From NCBI GenBank assembly GCA_964494345.1, contig CAZBSI010000012.1, positions 1 to 64,000 on the forward strand: a stretch of DNA of 64,000 nt, given 5' to 3'. Under the pieces are notes generated by a model. It did no database searches and had not been told where the DNA came from. It was given only the letters and a program-made list of their open reading frames with translations. This stretch comes from DTKD01 sp964494345. Lineage in GTDB: Bacteria > Armatimonadota > UBA5829. Shown piece after piece: positions 17,084-25,214 of the stretch. Position 1 is the stretch's first letter. Each line of letters starts with the position of its first letter. Both the position numbers and the translations under genes were made by a program.

Positions 17084-17889
17084 TTTTGACCTACCGATTT
17101 GCGCTCGGGATAGCGAAGTTGTTTTATGTCGGTATTATATGCCACGAAGGCGTCGAGGGTGGTCTGCCAGAGGTTTGCATATTGCTTGACGAATGACGGA
17201 ACGAACTTGTCATACATACCAAGCATATCGTGACTGACGAGAACGAAACCATCGCAATCCGGGCCAGCGCCTATGCCGATAGTAGGGATGGCAAGAGTGT
17301 CGGTTATCTCCTTTGCCAACACGGCAGGGATAACTTCGAGGACTACTGCAAATGCGCCGGCCTCTTGCAGTGCCACGGCTTCGGCGCGAATTCGATCCGC
17401 GTTTTCCTCGTCTTTGCCCTGCATCTTAAAGCCGCCGAATTGATGCACCGACTGCGGAGTCAGGCCGACGTGGCCCATTACGGGAATACCCGCATCGACC
17501 ATCTTGCGCACGGCGTCAAGGACTTGATGCCCGCCCTCCAGTTTGACTGCGTCAACCCCGGCTTCCTGCATCAATCGACCGGCGTTGCATAGAGCCTGCT
17601 CTGCATTTACCTGATACGACATAAAGGGCATATCCGCGACCACCAAAGCCCTCTTCGCGCCCCGAACGACCGCCGCCGAGTGTCGAATCATATCCTCCAT
17701 AGTTACCATCAGCGTGGTTTCATAGCCGAGCACGACCATACCGAGGCTGTCGCCGACGAGCGCGACGTCGATGCCGGACTCGTCGATTAGGCGGCCCGAT
17801 GGATAATCGTATGCTGTCAGAACCGATATTTTCTCGCCGCTGGCTTTCATCTCCATCAAACCCGGCGCGGTTATCTTCTTTTTCTCCAT
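17080..17889 (-). CDS. panB: 3-methyl-2-oxobutanoate hydroxymethyltransferase
   Basis: About 269 residues starting at ATG 17889; a TTG two codons upstream is too close to the AGAGAG ribosome binding site. It transfers a hydroxymethyl group from methylene-tetrahydrofolate to 2-oxoisovalerate, making ketopantoate. Motifs: ISVLTAYDYPSGRLIDESGIDVALVGDSLGMV, METTLMVTMEDMIRHSAAV-type block, ADMPFMSYQVN, VKLEGG, GHVGLTPQSVHQFGGFKMQGK and IPTIGIGAGPDCDGFVLVSHDMLG with metal and substrate residues intact. It is followed by panC with an overlapping stop/start. Confidence 0.97.
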   Translation of the reverse strand: MEKKKITAPGLMEMKASGEKISVLTAYDYPSGRLIDESGIDVALVGDSLGMVVLGYETTLMVTMEDMIRHSAAVVRGAKRALVVADMPFMSYQVNAEQALCNAGRLMQEAGVDAVKLEGGHQVLDAVRKMVDAGIPVMGHVGLTPQSVHQFGGFKMQGKDEENADRIRAEAVALQEAGAFAVVLEVIPAVLAKEITDTLAIPTIGIGAGPDCDGFVLVSHDMLGMYDKFVPSFVKQYANLWQTTLDAFVAYNTDIKQLRYPERKSVGQK

Positions 17890-17918
17890 AGTCAAGCTCT
17901 CTTTTATTTATATGCGCA

Positions 17919-19034
17919 CTATTCTGCGCTCAACGGCTTCATCGCAGAACCAGTATACCACCCAAACAAGCTGGAGAGAAAGGCTACATTGCCTCCGAAC
18001 AGCAGCACCTGGGCGCTGCAAACCGGTTCGCACATCAGGGATGCGAACAACACCAGAGCGACCACAGCGCTGAATATTATCAAAACAGAGCGAGAGAGGC
18101 TGCCTTGAATCGCTCCGACTAATAGATAAAAAGCTGCAGCGCCCCAGAAGAAGAACCCAGAGCCGATTAGCAGAAGTATCCCAACAGGCACTACCGCCCA
18201 GTTGCCACCTGAGTTTTCAAAGACAAGCTCGTTGTCCGGGTGTCTCAGAAGCCCGTTTATGCTCAAAAGCGCACCGGAAAGTGCAGACGCAGCAGCAAGG
18301 AAGCCGACCAGATTCCAACTCCACTTCGAGATTTGAGGAATGTAGGTGTGCAGCCAGGCTATGGGTGTGCCGGGGTAGACTTTTATCAGTATAATCAACA
18401 AAAAGACCACGCTCCACCAGATGGCGTTTATTAGCCGCATCTCAGTCGGGCTGCGGTGGCGTGCGGCAGTGCTGTGCGAGGACATGTGTTTGCTGACGAG
18501 TTTGACGAGCTTTTTCTGGGTATCGGTGTCGGTCGGGTCGAATTGGACGGCGTAGTTGTAGTATTTTATGGCCGAATTGGTCCTGCCTTGTGCTCTGTAG
18601 ATGTCGCCAAGCATAGCTGCGGCTTTGGCGTTTCTGGGATCGATTCGCAGGGCTTCTCTGCAGAAAGCATCAGCAGAGGCCATTCGTTTCTGTTTAAAAG
18701 CATATTGCGCATCTTTCAGCAGTTGAGCGACACCGCGAGGCGCGTGGGGGGGCGGGTCGGACTTTGTTGTTGTGGCTTTTCGTCTTAGTGATTCTGCTTT
18801 GCGTTGTGCAACATATAGATCTAGAGTTTCATCGTAGGCTTTCCGGCGCACGGGGTCTCTGAGGACCTCGTAGGCCTCTTTTATCTGCAAAAATAACCTG
18901 TGAGACGTGGTCTTGTCCGTTGCTACATCTGGGTGATATTTGCGCGCCAATTCACGAAAGCGGCGTTTGATTTGGGCGTCGCTGGCAGATTTGGGCAGGC
19001 CGAGGACTTCGTAGTGAGTTCGAGTGACTTTCAT
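17919..19034 (-). CDS. DnaJ-TPR integral membrane protein
   Basis: 371 residues in three parts. Residues 5-72 are a J domain (HYEVLGLPKSASDAQIKRRF, the HPD triad, then EAYEVLRDPVRRKAYDE). Residues 110-190 hold TPR-like helices (ADAFCREALRIDPRNAKAAAMLGDIYRAQGRTN...). From about residue 205 on there are five or six membrane helices. The Gly/Phe-rich and zinc-finger regions of DnaJ are absent, so this is a membrane-tethered J-protein that may recruit DnaK, not the general chaperone DnaJ. Its ATG overlaps the upstream GspF-like gene by 4 nt, implying a role linked to those membrane proteins (inference). Confidence 0.85.
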   Translation of the reverse strand: MKVTRTHYEVLGLPKSASDAQIKRRFRELARKYHPDVATDKTTSHRLFLQIKEAYEVLRDPVRRKAYDETLDLYVAQRKAESLRRKATTTKSDPPPHAPRGVAQLLKDAQYAFKQKRMASADAFCREALRIDPRNAKAAAMLGDIYRAQGRTNSAIKYYNYAVQFDPTDTDTQKKLVKLVSKHMSSHSTAARHRSPTEMRLINAIWWSVVFLLIILIKVYPGTPIAWLHTYIPQISKWSWNLVGFLAAASALSGALLSINGLLRHPDNELVFENSGGNWAVVPVGILLLIGSGFFFWGAAAFYLLVGAIQGSLSRSVLIIFSAVVALVLFASLMCEPVCSAQVLLFGGNVAFLSSLFGWYTGSAMKPLSAE

Positions 19035-20236
19035 TGCCCGGCAATCCCCGGAATGCCCTTAATATAACCCGTATAGAACTTCAACACGAGTGAGCCGACG
19101 ACTCCTGAGGCAACGAGTACCATAACGACATATAGAGCAATGCTGATCTTGTGAATAGAGGCGTCGACCTCTTCGTCCATATAGTCCGCGACCTTCTCCA
19201 AAACAGCGTCCGTGCTGCCCGTGCGCTCACCGACGAGCATCATATCCATTACCACAGGCGACACTACACCGGTTCTGCCGAGAGCGTCGGATAATCCGCC
19301 TCCGGATTGAATCGCGGGGATGGCTTTTCTCATAGTGCGACCTAAATATAGATTTCCGCAGGCGCCACAGGCCAAATCGACGGACTCAGAGACCGACATT
19401 CCGGCGGCATATAATATTGCAAACGATCTGCTGAAGCGGGACATGGCGATCTTGCGGGCGTTGGCGCCGAACACGGGAATCCATATTTTTATAGCGTCCC
19501 ATATAAGACGAGGAACGCTAAATTGGAAGAGAAGTTTGGTCGCGACTACGAGCAGAACGAGAGTTCCTGCTATCCTGGCGACCGGAGGCAGGACAAGGGT
19601 TATAAATGCCCCAAACCCCTGGTCAACGAGTGTATTGACGTGCGGGATGGCGAGGCCGACCAACATAGCCAGAGCCAGTATCAATTCCGGGTATAGAGTG
19701 GCTTTTGCCAACATACCGCGCACTTTCATCTCGTATTCCAACTGTTGCGCGATTCTCTCCAGCATTCGATCAAGCATTCCGCCGCTCTCACCGGCCCGAA
19801 CCAGGGCGATCTGCAACCTGCCGAATACTTTTGGATGCCTTGACAGGGAATCGGAGAGCCGGCCACCAGCAGCGGTGCTTTGCTGCGCCTCACGGATTAT
19901 TACGCCGAAGCGGCCGCGGCTGCGACTGCCTATGCTTCTTAAAGATTCAGAGATAGACATTCCAGAGGCGAGCAAGATCGTCAACTGCCTGTAAAATGCC
20001 GCGAGCATTCGGATATTTATGCCGGTCCATAACGGATACAGGATATATCTGGCAAATACCCCGCCTGATTCGCCTGTTGCGGTTTTCGACGAGCGCGAAG
20101 CGGCGGGGGTGATGGTCATAGGAAGATGTCCCATTCCCCTGATCGCCTCTGCGGCGCCGCGCTCATCGAGGGCGTCAATGCTGCCCGTGACGGTAGTCCC
20201 AGCCCTATCCTTTGCTTTGTAGTCGAAGAGCGGCAT
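19031..20236 (-). CDS. type II secretion/type IV pilus inner-membrane protein (GspF/PilC family)
   Basis: 401 residues. The N-terminus MPLFDYKAKDRAGTTVTGSIDALDERGAAEAIRGMGHLP is typical of PilC/GspF. Two T2SSF domains follow (LAAFYRQLTILLASGMSISESL... and MSRFSRSFAILYAAGMSVSESVDLA...), with the signature ALVRAGESGGMLDRML and VGERTGSTDAVLEKVADYMDEEV, and membrane helices after each. These proteins are platform subunits of pilus or secretion machines. No ATPase, pilin or secretin gene is in the window. It starts one base after the stop of the paralogous gene upstream. Confidence 0.9.
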   Translation of the reverse strand: MPLFDYKAKDRAGTTVTGSIDALDERGAAEAIRGMGHLPMTITPAASRSSKTATGESGGVFARYILYPLWTGINIRMLAAFYRQLTILLASGMSISESLRSIGSRSRGRFGVIIREAQQSTAAGGRLSDSLSRHPKVFGRLQIALVRAGESGGMLDRMLERIAQQLEYEMKVRGMLAKATLYPELILALAMLVGLAIPHVNTLVDQGFGAFITLVLPPVARIAGTLVLLVVATKLLFQFSVPRLIWDAIKIWIPVFGANARKIAMSRFSRSFAILYAAGMSVSESVDLACGACGNLYLGRTMRKAIPAIQSGGGLSDALGRTGVVSPVVMDMMLVGERTGSTDAVLEKVADYMDEEVDASIHKISIALYVVMVLVASGVVGSLVLKFYTGYIKGIPGIAGQ

Positions 20237-21505
20237 CTACATCAGCCCTCCAGCGGCTCCAAACAGCAGTTTATGAAAATAGGAATAGGCCATAAGTATC
20301 GTTAAAATCCCACTGACAGCGATTTGAAACGTTATAAATGCGCTAATCGATAACGTCTTGCCCAGCGTTTTTTGCTGGGCGGCACGATCCTGATATATAC
20401 GAGCGAGTTGGCTAAATGCATTCGGCAGATTTCCTGAGCGCTCCCCGGCAACGGTCAGGCCGATGTCGTCGTTTTCGAATAATCCGGCAGCGTTGAGCCT
20501 CGCCGACGGTTCTTCTGACGCACCTGCTTGAGGCGCAACGGCCTTAAGCCTGCGGGCGACCGCGTAATTGTGAGCCGTAAGGCTGGCGGCGCTCCAGGCA
20601 GTATCAGGACTGACTCCAGCGGCATATAATCGATCCATAGCGCGCAAAAACCTCGATACAGAACGATATTTATGCAGTTTTCCCCAAACGGGCACAATCA
20701 AAAGAGCCTCGTCAAGCGCAGCTCGAACAGATGGGATTCTTTTTATGGCCGTCCATACTAGGAATGCGACGCCAACGCCAACGGCGATCGGAAGCCATTT
20801 GATTAGCGAGGAGATTATAGATGCCACAACGAGGGAAAGCGCGTTCTGGGAAGGGCTCTCCATACTGAGAAGCGGGGACAGAATCTTTGACAGGTCGCAT
20901 AAGGGTACCGTCAACAAGCCAAACACTACGGTTAGTTTGGTGATTCCCCACCAGATACTGCCGTATCTGGCGTCCTTAGCCTCCGCTTCGAGATCGTCCG
21001 CGACTTCTTCAATGGCTATCTCAAGAGTGCCGGACAGCTCTCCGGTCCACAGCGAAGCGACAGTCCAGGCCGGGAAGATCCCGGGGTATGCAGCCATCGC
21101 AGCGGATAGGCTTCTTCCAGATTGCACCGCACTGCACATCTCCGGCAAAACGCGGCGGAGGTGGCGTTGACGGGTGTGCGTTAGAATATCCGAAAGGGAT
21201 TGATAGACAGGCTGGCCGGATTTAACTAAACTGGCCAGTTGTCTGAAAAACATAGCCAGGCTGGCTAATGGGACGGCTGATCGAACTGAGACCGGCATTG
21301 CTGTAGCCGTACGAGTGGCACGGGGCGCAACTGCAGGAGCCTGAGTTGCCGTTTGGGCAGGTCGAGGTGCGGTCGATTGGATAGTCTGTACCGAATACCC
21401 CATTTTTACGAGATTATTTGTCACCTGAGACTCGTCGCGGGCGTCCATCGCGCCGCGAACGACTCTCCCATTTTTATCAGTCGCCTCGTATCTGAATAAC
21501 GCCAT
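20237..21505 (-). CDS. type II secretion/type IV pilus inner-membrane protein (GspF/PilC family), paralog
   Basis: About 422 residues from the ATG at 21505, which shares a base with the folK stop codon (TAATG); a start nine codons upstream would lie inside folK. MALFRYEATDKNGRVVRGAMDARDESQV is a standard GspF/PilC start. An Ala/Pro/Thr-rich linker (residues 55-85) is unusual. Two T2SSF domains are present (LAMFFRQLASLVKSGQPVYQSL... and VSRFLRAMDRLYAAGVSPDTAW...), with TGELSGTLEIAIEEVADDLE and VAGERSGNLPNAFSQLARIY. It is divergent from the protein encoded next to it, so the pair may form a hetero-oligomeric platform or serve two machines. Confidence 0.88.
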   Translation of the reverse strand: MALFRYEATDKNGRVVRGAMDARDESQVTNNLVKMGYSVQTIQSTAPRPAQTATQAPAVAPRATRTATAMPVSVRSAVPLASLAMFFRQLASLVKSGQPVYQSLSDILTHTRQRHLRRVLPEMCSAVQSGRSLSAAMAAYPGIFPAWTVASLWTGELSGTLEIAIEEVADDLEAEAKDARYGSIWWGITKLTVVFGLLTVPLCDLSKILSPLLSMESPSQNALSLVVASIISSLIKWLPIAVGVGVAFLVWTAIKRIPSVRAALDEALLIVPVWGKLHKYRSVSRFLRAMDRLYAAGVSPDTAWSAASLTAHNYAVARRLKAVAPQAGASEEPSARLNAAGLFENDDIGLTVAGERSGNLPNAFSQLARIYQDRAAQQKTLGKTLSISAFITFQIAVSGILTILMAYSYFHKLLFGAAGGLM

Positions 21506-22017
21506 TATCCAGCCCCGTCGACCCAGTCCCAACCGGGTCCGTGATATAATGTGACGCCCTCTGACGGCACTAATCGAACTGCATCCTCGGCGCTAAGCCC
21601 ATCTGCAACTTCCACGTCCGGGGCTATCTCCGCAAGTGGCACAAGCACGAACGCGCGCTGCAACATAGAAGGGTGCGGCAGTGTCAGCGTGGTCTCCGAG
21701 ATTTCGACGTCCTCATATAGCAATATATCTATGTCTATGACCCTCGGACCCCAGCGAATTGTTCTCTGACGACCCAATGTGCGCTCCACAGAATTGCATA
21801 AAGCCAGAAGTTCATACGGAGATAAATCAGTTTCTATAGCGATCACAGCGTTGAGGAAATCCGGCTGATCGGTGTAACCTACGGGCTTGGTGGCGTAGAG
21901 CGATGAGGCGGCGGTTAGCTCACAGCCGCCGTTTTCGAGCAGCCGCACCGCCTGCCGCATAGTCTTCTCTTTATCCCCGATATTGGCCCCCAGAGCCAGA
22001 TATGCCCAGCGTCTCAT
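21505..22017 (-). CDS. folK: 2-amino-4-hydroxy-6-hydroxymethyldihydropteridine pyrophosphokinase
   Basis: 170 residues. It transfers pyrophosphate from ATP to 6-hydroxymethyl-dihydropterin in folate synthesis. Signature features: LALGANIGDKEKTMRQAVRLLE, SSLYATKPVGYTDQPDFLNAV, LGRQRTIRWGPRVIDIDILLYED with the metal-binding Asp pair, and LPHPSMLQRAFVLVPLAEIAPD. It is the first gene of the long minus-strand cluster. Folate supplies the one-carbon donor used by PanB further down the same cluster. Confidence 0.96.
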   Translation of the reverse strand: MRRWAYLALGANIGDKEKTMRQAVRLLENGGCELTAASSLYATKPVGYTDQPDFLNAVIAIETDLSPYELLALCNSVERTLGRQRTIRWGPRVIDIDILLYEDVEISETTLTLPHPSMLQRAFVLVPLAEIAPDVEVADGLSAEDAVRLVPSEGVTLYHGPGWDWVDGAG

Positions 22018-22075
22018 TTTGCCATATTATACCAGAAGCAGGGTAAAATAAGTGTGTGGATGATTGGAGGCAGAC

Positions 22076-22657
22076 ATGGTGAGACCCATATCAGGATACA
22101 TAAAGTTTTGGCTGCCTGTTGTCGCATTGGCGGCTTTGATGATCCGCTTTGGCAGCGTCGCCCAAGCGCAAACCTGCCCCGTAGGCGGCTATACGATAAC
22201 GGCTTGTCCGGTTATCTCAGATTCCGTAATACGAGACAAAATCGCCTCTCGTCTATCAGGGTCTGTGGCGTCAACTCGATACCCTGTGCGGGTGTCGGTC
22301 TGCGATGGAGTGGTCACGTTGACCGGGATGGTGAAAACGGTCGGCCAAAGGGATATGGCTACGGTGCTGGCGTCCTCGGTTCCAGGGGTGATCTCCATAT
22401 CAAACCAGTTAATGGTCGATCCCTCCCTTGCTGACGATTTGTTTCTGATGGGCGAAGTGAGAAGGGCTTTTAATAAGTCCTATATCGACTCAAAGCAGGT
22501 GAGAGTCGAGGTCTCTGAAGGTGTCGTGCAGCTTACCGGAAATGTGACCACCGAGGTTGACAGGGAACAGGCGACACAAATCGCCGCATCAGTTCCAGGA
22601 GTAGCGGCTGTATACAACAATCTCACGGTGCGGGGGCCTGCGGGATCTCCGTTTTAA
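22076..22657 (+). CDS. secreted protein with two BON domains
   Basis: About 193 residues from ATG 22076 with TGGAGG 5 nt upstream. There is a signal peptide or anchor (IKFWLPVVALAALMIRFGSVAQA), then two BON domains: SDSVIRDKIASRLS...VRVSVCDGVVTLTGMVKTVGQRD and DDLFLMGEVRRAFNKS...VRVEVSEGVVQLTGNVTTEVDRE, each with the conserved V-x-V...G-x-V-x-L-x-G core. BON domains bind phospholipids and occur in OsmY and secretins, protecting or bridging envelopes. It converges with the minus-strand gene after it and is probably monocistronic. Confidence 0.85.
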   Translation: MVRPISGYIKFWLPVVALAALMIRFGSVAQAQTCPVGGYTITACPVISDSVIRDKIASRLSGSVASTRYPVRVSVCDGVVTLTGMVKTVGQRDMATVLASSVPGVISISNQLMVDPSLADDLFLMGEVRRAFNKSYIDSKQVRVEVSEGVVQLTGNVTTEVDREQATQIAASVPGVAAVYNNLTVRGPAGSPF

Positions 22658-22668
22658 TGAAGTTTGAT

Positions 22669-22699
22669 GGGTGACGATTCGAAAACCGGATCGCCACCC
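22669..22699. terminator. bidirectional terminator hairpin
   Basis: GGGTG-A-CGAT (22669-22678) pairs with ATCG-C-CACCC (22690-22699), with one mismatch and an 11-nt loop, between two convergent genes. The T-run is weak on both sides. Confidence 0.45.
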
Positions 22700-22724
22700 A
22701 CCTTCTGCATTTTCTACCTTTTCA

Positions 22725-23678
22725 CTACGGCGACACTGCGATGATCTGTATGTGCTGGGCGGCATAGCCAGAGGCGAGGTTGCCGTAGCCGCTCATGTTT
22801 ACCCGAGTCCCAGGTTTCAGGTCAAGAAACGTCTTCTTGAACTGCTGGAACTGGATCACGGTATCGTCATCACAGGATACGACCGCCGTAGTCACCCGGC
22901 CGGTCATTTTGAATGTGCGCGAGGGGTAGTCGATCTGTTGAATCACCCCGACGACACTGGTAGGGATCATCGGGACGGCATTTGCCGCTTCACTGCCCGT
23001 CCGCAGCACCCTCACAGCGCTGGCCTGAACCACAAACGGAGCGACCTCGTTACCAGCTACCCATATTGCATCCCCCTGATTCAGCGACGCCAGGCTGGCC
23101 CGCACAGTTCCCCTGACCATTATTGCCGTGTTGACGTTAATGGTAAATGAACCGCCGGAGGTTTGGATTTTAATCTGGCGGCCCTTATAGTCCACGTCGC
23201 TGATAAGCCCCTTGCCCTGCCATGTTGCTTCGGCAATGGGTGAGACAGCTTGAGCAGAGGCCGGTTGCTCCGGCTGTGCTGGCTGCTGGGTTACAGCGGG
23301 CGGCGCCTCCTTTTCGACCACGATTTTTATCTCCTTTTCAGGAGCAGCACTCGGCGGGGCGCTTCTATCAGCAGGAGAAGCAAGCACCCGGACCCTGGAG
23401 GCCACTATCTGGCCCGGTTTGGACAAATAACCATAAACGCGCACCTGGTCCCCCACTTCCGGCTGCGCGTTTGTCGCCCCCGCCTGCGTAAATATCTGCG
23501 CACCGGAGGTATCTATTTCATATACGACGTTATCTCTTCCCAGGAAATACATCGTATTAGCATCAATTCGAGTCACGGTACCAGTTGCCAACCAGCCACC
23601 ACCAGTGGCCGATAGGCAAACCGCGCTCAGTGCAAATATTCCCAAGAGGATAAAGCCAAGAACACTTGCTCGTCGCAT
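22725..23678 (-). CDS. secreted protein with three DUF5666-like beta-barrel repeats
   Basis: 317 residues with a clear signal peptide (MRRASVLGFILLGIFALSAVCLSA). Three small OB-like units are visible: WLATGTVTRIDANTMYFLGRDNVVYEI...VGDQVRVYGYLSKPGQIVASRVRV; GKGLISDVDYKGRQIKIQTSGG...LNQGDAIWVAGNEV; and VVGVIQQIDYPSRTFKMTGRV...LKPGTRVNMSGYGNLASGYAAQHIQII. The first two are separated by an Ala/Pro/Glu-rich linker. Such DUF5666 repeats occur in secreted or periplasmic proteins of unknown function. It converges on the BON-domain gene. Confidence 0.75.
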   Translation of the reverse strand: MRRASVLGFILLGIFALSAVCLSATGGGWLATGTVTRIDANTMYFLGRDNVVYEIDTSGAQIFTQAGATNAQPEVGDQVRVYGYLSKPGQIVASRVRVLASPADRSAPPSAAPEKEIKIVVEKEAPPAVTQQPAQPEQPASAQAVSPIAEATWQGKGLISDVDYKGRQIKIQTSGGSFTINVNTAIMVRGTVRASLASLNQGDAIWVAGNEVAPFVVQASAVRVLRTGSEAANAVPMIPTSVVGVIQQIDYPSRTFKMTGRVTTAVVSCDDDTVIQFQQFKKTFLDLKPGTRVNMSGYGNLASGYAAQHIQIIAVSP

Positions 23679-23856
23679 CGCCTAAGCCTCCCCTGAACCA
23701 AAACAGATTCGCACGCGATTGGTTCCTATTGCAGGTGTACCCTGCGAGAAGTGGGAATAAACTGTGGCCGGCTGCCACAAAACCTCGGATTGAGTTCCGT
23801 GAAAAATAGTTTTAATTATTTTCGTGTAGAGCTGGTTTAGTTTGAGGTCGCAGTGG

Positions 23857-23862
23857 TATAAT
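23857..23862 (+). promoter_or_regulatory. extended -10 promoter of the MarR operon
   Basis: TATAAT at 23857-23862 is preceded by TGG, an extended -10 element, about 28 nt before the GTG start at 23891. No good -35 box is visible. An imperfect inverted repeat (AGCTTA at 23868-23873 and TAAGGAGCT at 23879-23887) overlaps the transcription start and ribosome binding site, and could be the regulator's own operator. Confidence 0.45.
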
Positions 23863-23890
23863 GAAGTAGCTTATTCATTAAGGAGCTTAA

Positions 23891-24478
23891 GTGTTTACTG
23901 TGGAGCAGGGTCAAAACATGCGTGACCGCAATGAATACACGGAAATGGTTGCGGAGATATTTGTGGATACGATTCGCAAATCTGCCACCAAATTTGCTTG
24001 CCCTGATCCCGACGGCGACATCACCCAGGCGTTGATGGAGTGTTTGCAATATGTTTATTTGCACGGCGCTTCGTCGATACGCGAGATAGCAACGGGTTTG
24101 GAGATTAGTCTGTCTGCCGGAAGCCAGTTGGTGGATCGACTGGTCAAGAAGAATATGGTGACCAGAGATAAAGGCACGGACGACAGGCGACTTACCAAGG
24201 TGGAGTTGACGGAAGCCGGACGAACTGCGGTGCGGGAGATGAGGCAGCGCAAATCGGAATGGTTCGATTCGATTTTGGAGGCAATGTCGCCGGATCGCAG
24301 AAAAGCGCTGAGAGATAGTCTGGAGATATTTCTATCTCTTGCTCTTGAGAATGCAGATGATGCAGGCAGGGCGTGCGTGCGCTGCGGCATGGGATATGTG
24401 CAGTCCTGCGTGATCAATAAACTAAAAAACAAATACAGCACAACGCAACAGGCATCGCGAGAGGAGTCGAGGCCATGA
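23891..24478 (+). CDS. MarR family regulator with C-terminal cysteine motif
   Basis: 195 residues from GTG 23891 with TAAGGAG 5 nt upstream. The winged helix is clear: LMECLQYVYLHGASSIREIATGLEISLSAGSQLVDRLVKKNMVTRDKGTDDRRLTKVELTEAGRTAVREM. The last ~40 residues add CVRCGMGYVQSC (Cys-x2-Cys-x7-Cys), which ordinary MarR proteins lack. The stop overlaps the IscU-like gene by 4 nt. Three cysteines in a regulator that leads an iron-sulfur scaffold operon suggest it may sense Fe-S status, metal or redox. That is inference; a plain structural zinc site is an alternative. Confidence 0.85.
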   Translation: MFTVEQGQNMRDRNEYTEMVAEIFVDTIRKSATKFACPDPDGDITQALMECLQYVYLHGASSIREIATGLEISLSAGSQLVDRLVKKNMVTRDKGTDDRRLTKVELTEAGRTAVREMRQRKSEWFDSILEAMSPDRRKALRDSLEIFLSLALENADDAGRACVRCGMGYVQSCVINKLKNKYSTTQQASREESRP

Positions 24479-24909
24479 CAGGCTACAGCACTAAGGTTAT
24501 GGAGCATTTTGCCAGCCCTCACAACGTTGGCGAGATCGAAGACGCAGACGGAGTCGGCAAGGTCGGCAATCCCGTATGCGGGGATATTATGAACATGTAT
24601 ATCAAGGTTAAGGACAACGTCATCACCGATGTCAAGTTCAAGACCTTCGGATGCGGGGCTGCGATTGCTACCAGCAGCATGTCCACGGATCTTATAAAAG
24701 GCAAAACGATCGAAGAGGCGCTTGAGCTGACCAATGCGATGGTTGCCGAGGCGCTTGGCGGTTTGCCGAAGGTAAAGATGCACTGCTCGGTGCTGGCGGA
24801 GCAAGCAGTGCGCAACGCTATCGATGATTATCTGAAGAAGACGACCGGCGTTGGACTACAACTGAAAACTGACGAAGAACTACACGAACATTCTCATGGC
24901 GAAGATTGA
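24475..24909 (+). CDS. Fe-S cluster scaffold, IscU/NifU N-terminal type
   Basis: 144 residues with the three scaffold cysteines: GNPVCGDIMNMYIKV, FKTFGCGAAIATSS and KVKMHCSVLAEQA. The start MTGYSTKVMEHFASPHNVGEI is typical. The aspartate after the first Cys-Gly is present. The histidine-rich tail (ELHEHSHGED) is a small extension. It assembles [2Fe-2S] clusters using sulfur from a cysteine desulfurase, which is not encoded nearby. It overlaps the regulator upstream and is followed by an Nfu-like gene, so the two halves of NifU are split here. Confidence 0.95.
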   Translation: MTGYSTKVMEHFASPHNVGEIEDADGVGKVGNPVCGDIMNMYIKVKDNVITDVKFKTFGCGAAIATSSMSTDLIKGKTIEEALELTNAMVAEALGGLPKVKMHCSVLAEQAVRNAIDDYLKKTTGVGLQLKTDEELHEHSHGED

Positions 24910-24929
24910 TTTCAGAAGGGAGCACTGAA

Positions 24930-25187
24930 TTGTCTGATCAAACAAAAGTGGACCTGCGAGAGCGGGTTAACGAAGTGATGGAGCTTATTCGACCTAATTT
25001 GCAGGCGGATGGCGGCGACGTTGAACTGGTTAATGTGACTGATGAAGGGATCGTGCAGGTCAGGCTGCAGGGTGCATGTCACGGGTGTCCGATGGCGGCT
25101 ATGACGTTGCAGATGGGTATAGAAAGAATACTCAAAAAAGAAATTCCTGAAGTCCAGGGCGTGGAGAACGTCACCGACGAAGAGTAA
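24930..25187 (+). CDS. NifU C-terminal domain (Nfu) Fe-S carrier
   Basis: 85 residues from TTG 24930, chosen because AGAAGGGAG lies 7 nt upstream; an in-frame TTG at 24906 overlaps the scaffold stop. Conserved block: VMELIRPNLQADGGDVELVNV and ACHGCPMAAMTLQMGIERIL, with the Cys-x2-Cys that binds a [4Fe-4S] cluster for transfer to target proteins. It probably receives clusters from the IscU-like protein encoded just upstream. Confidence 0.93.
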   Translation: MSDQTKVDLRERVNEVMELIRPNLQADGGDVELVNVTDEGIVQVRLQGACHGCPMAAMTLQMGIERILKKEIPEVQGVENVTDEE

Positions 25188-25214
25188 TTATCGCCCTGGT
25201 CGCGGAGGCGACAA

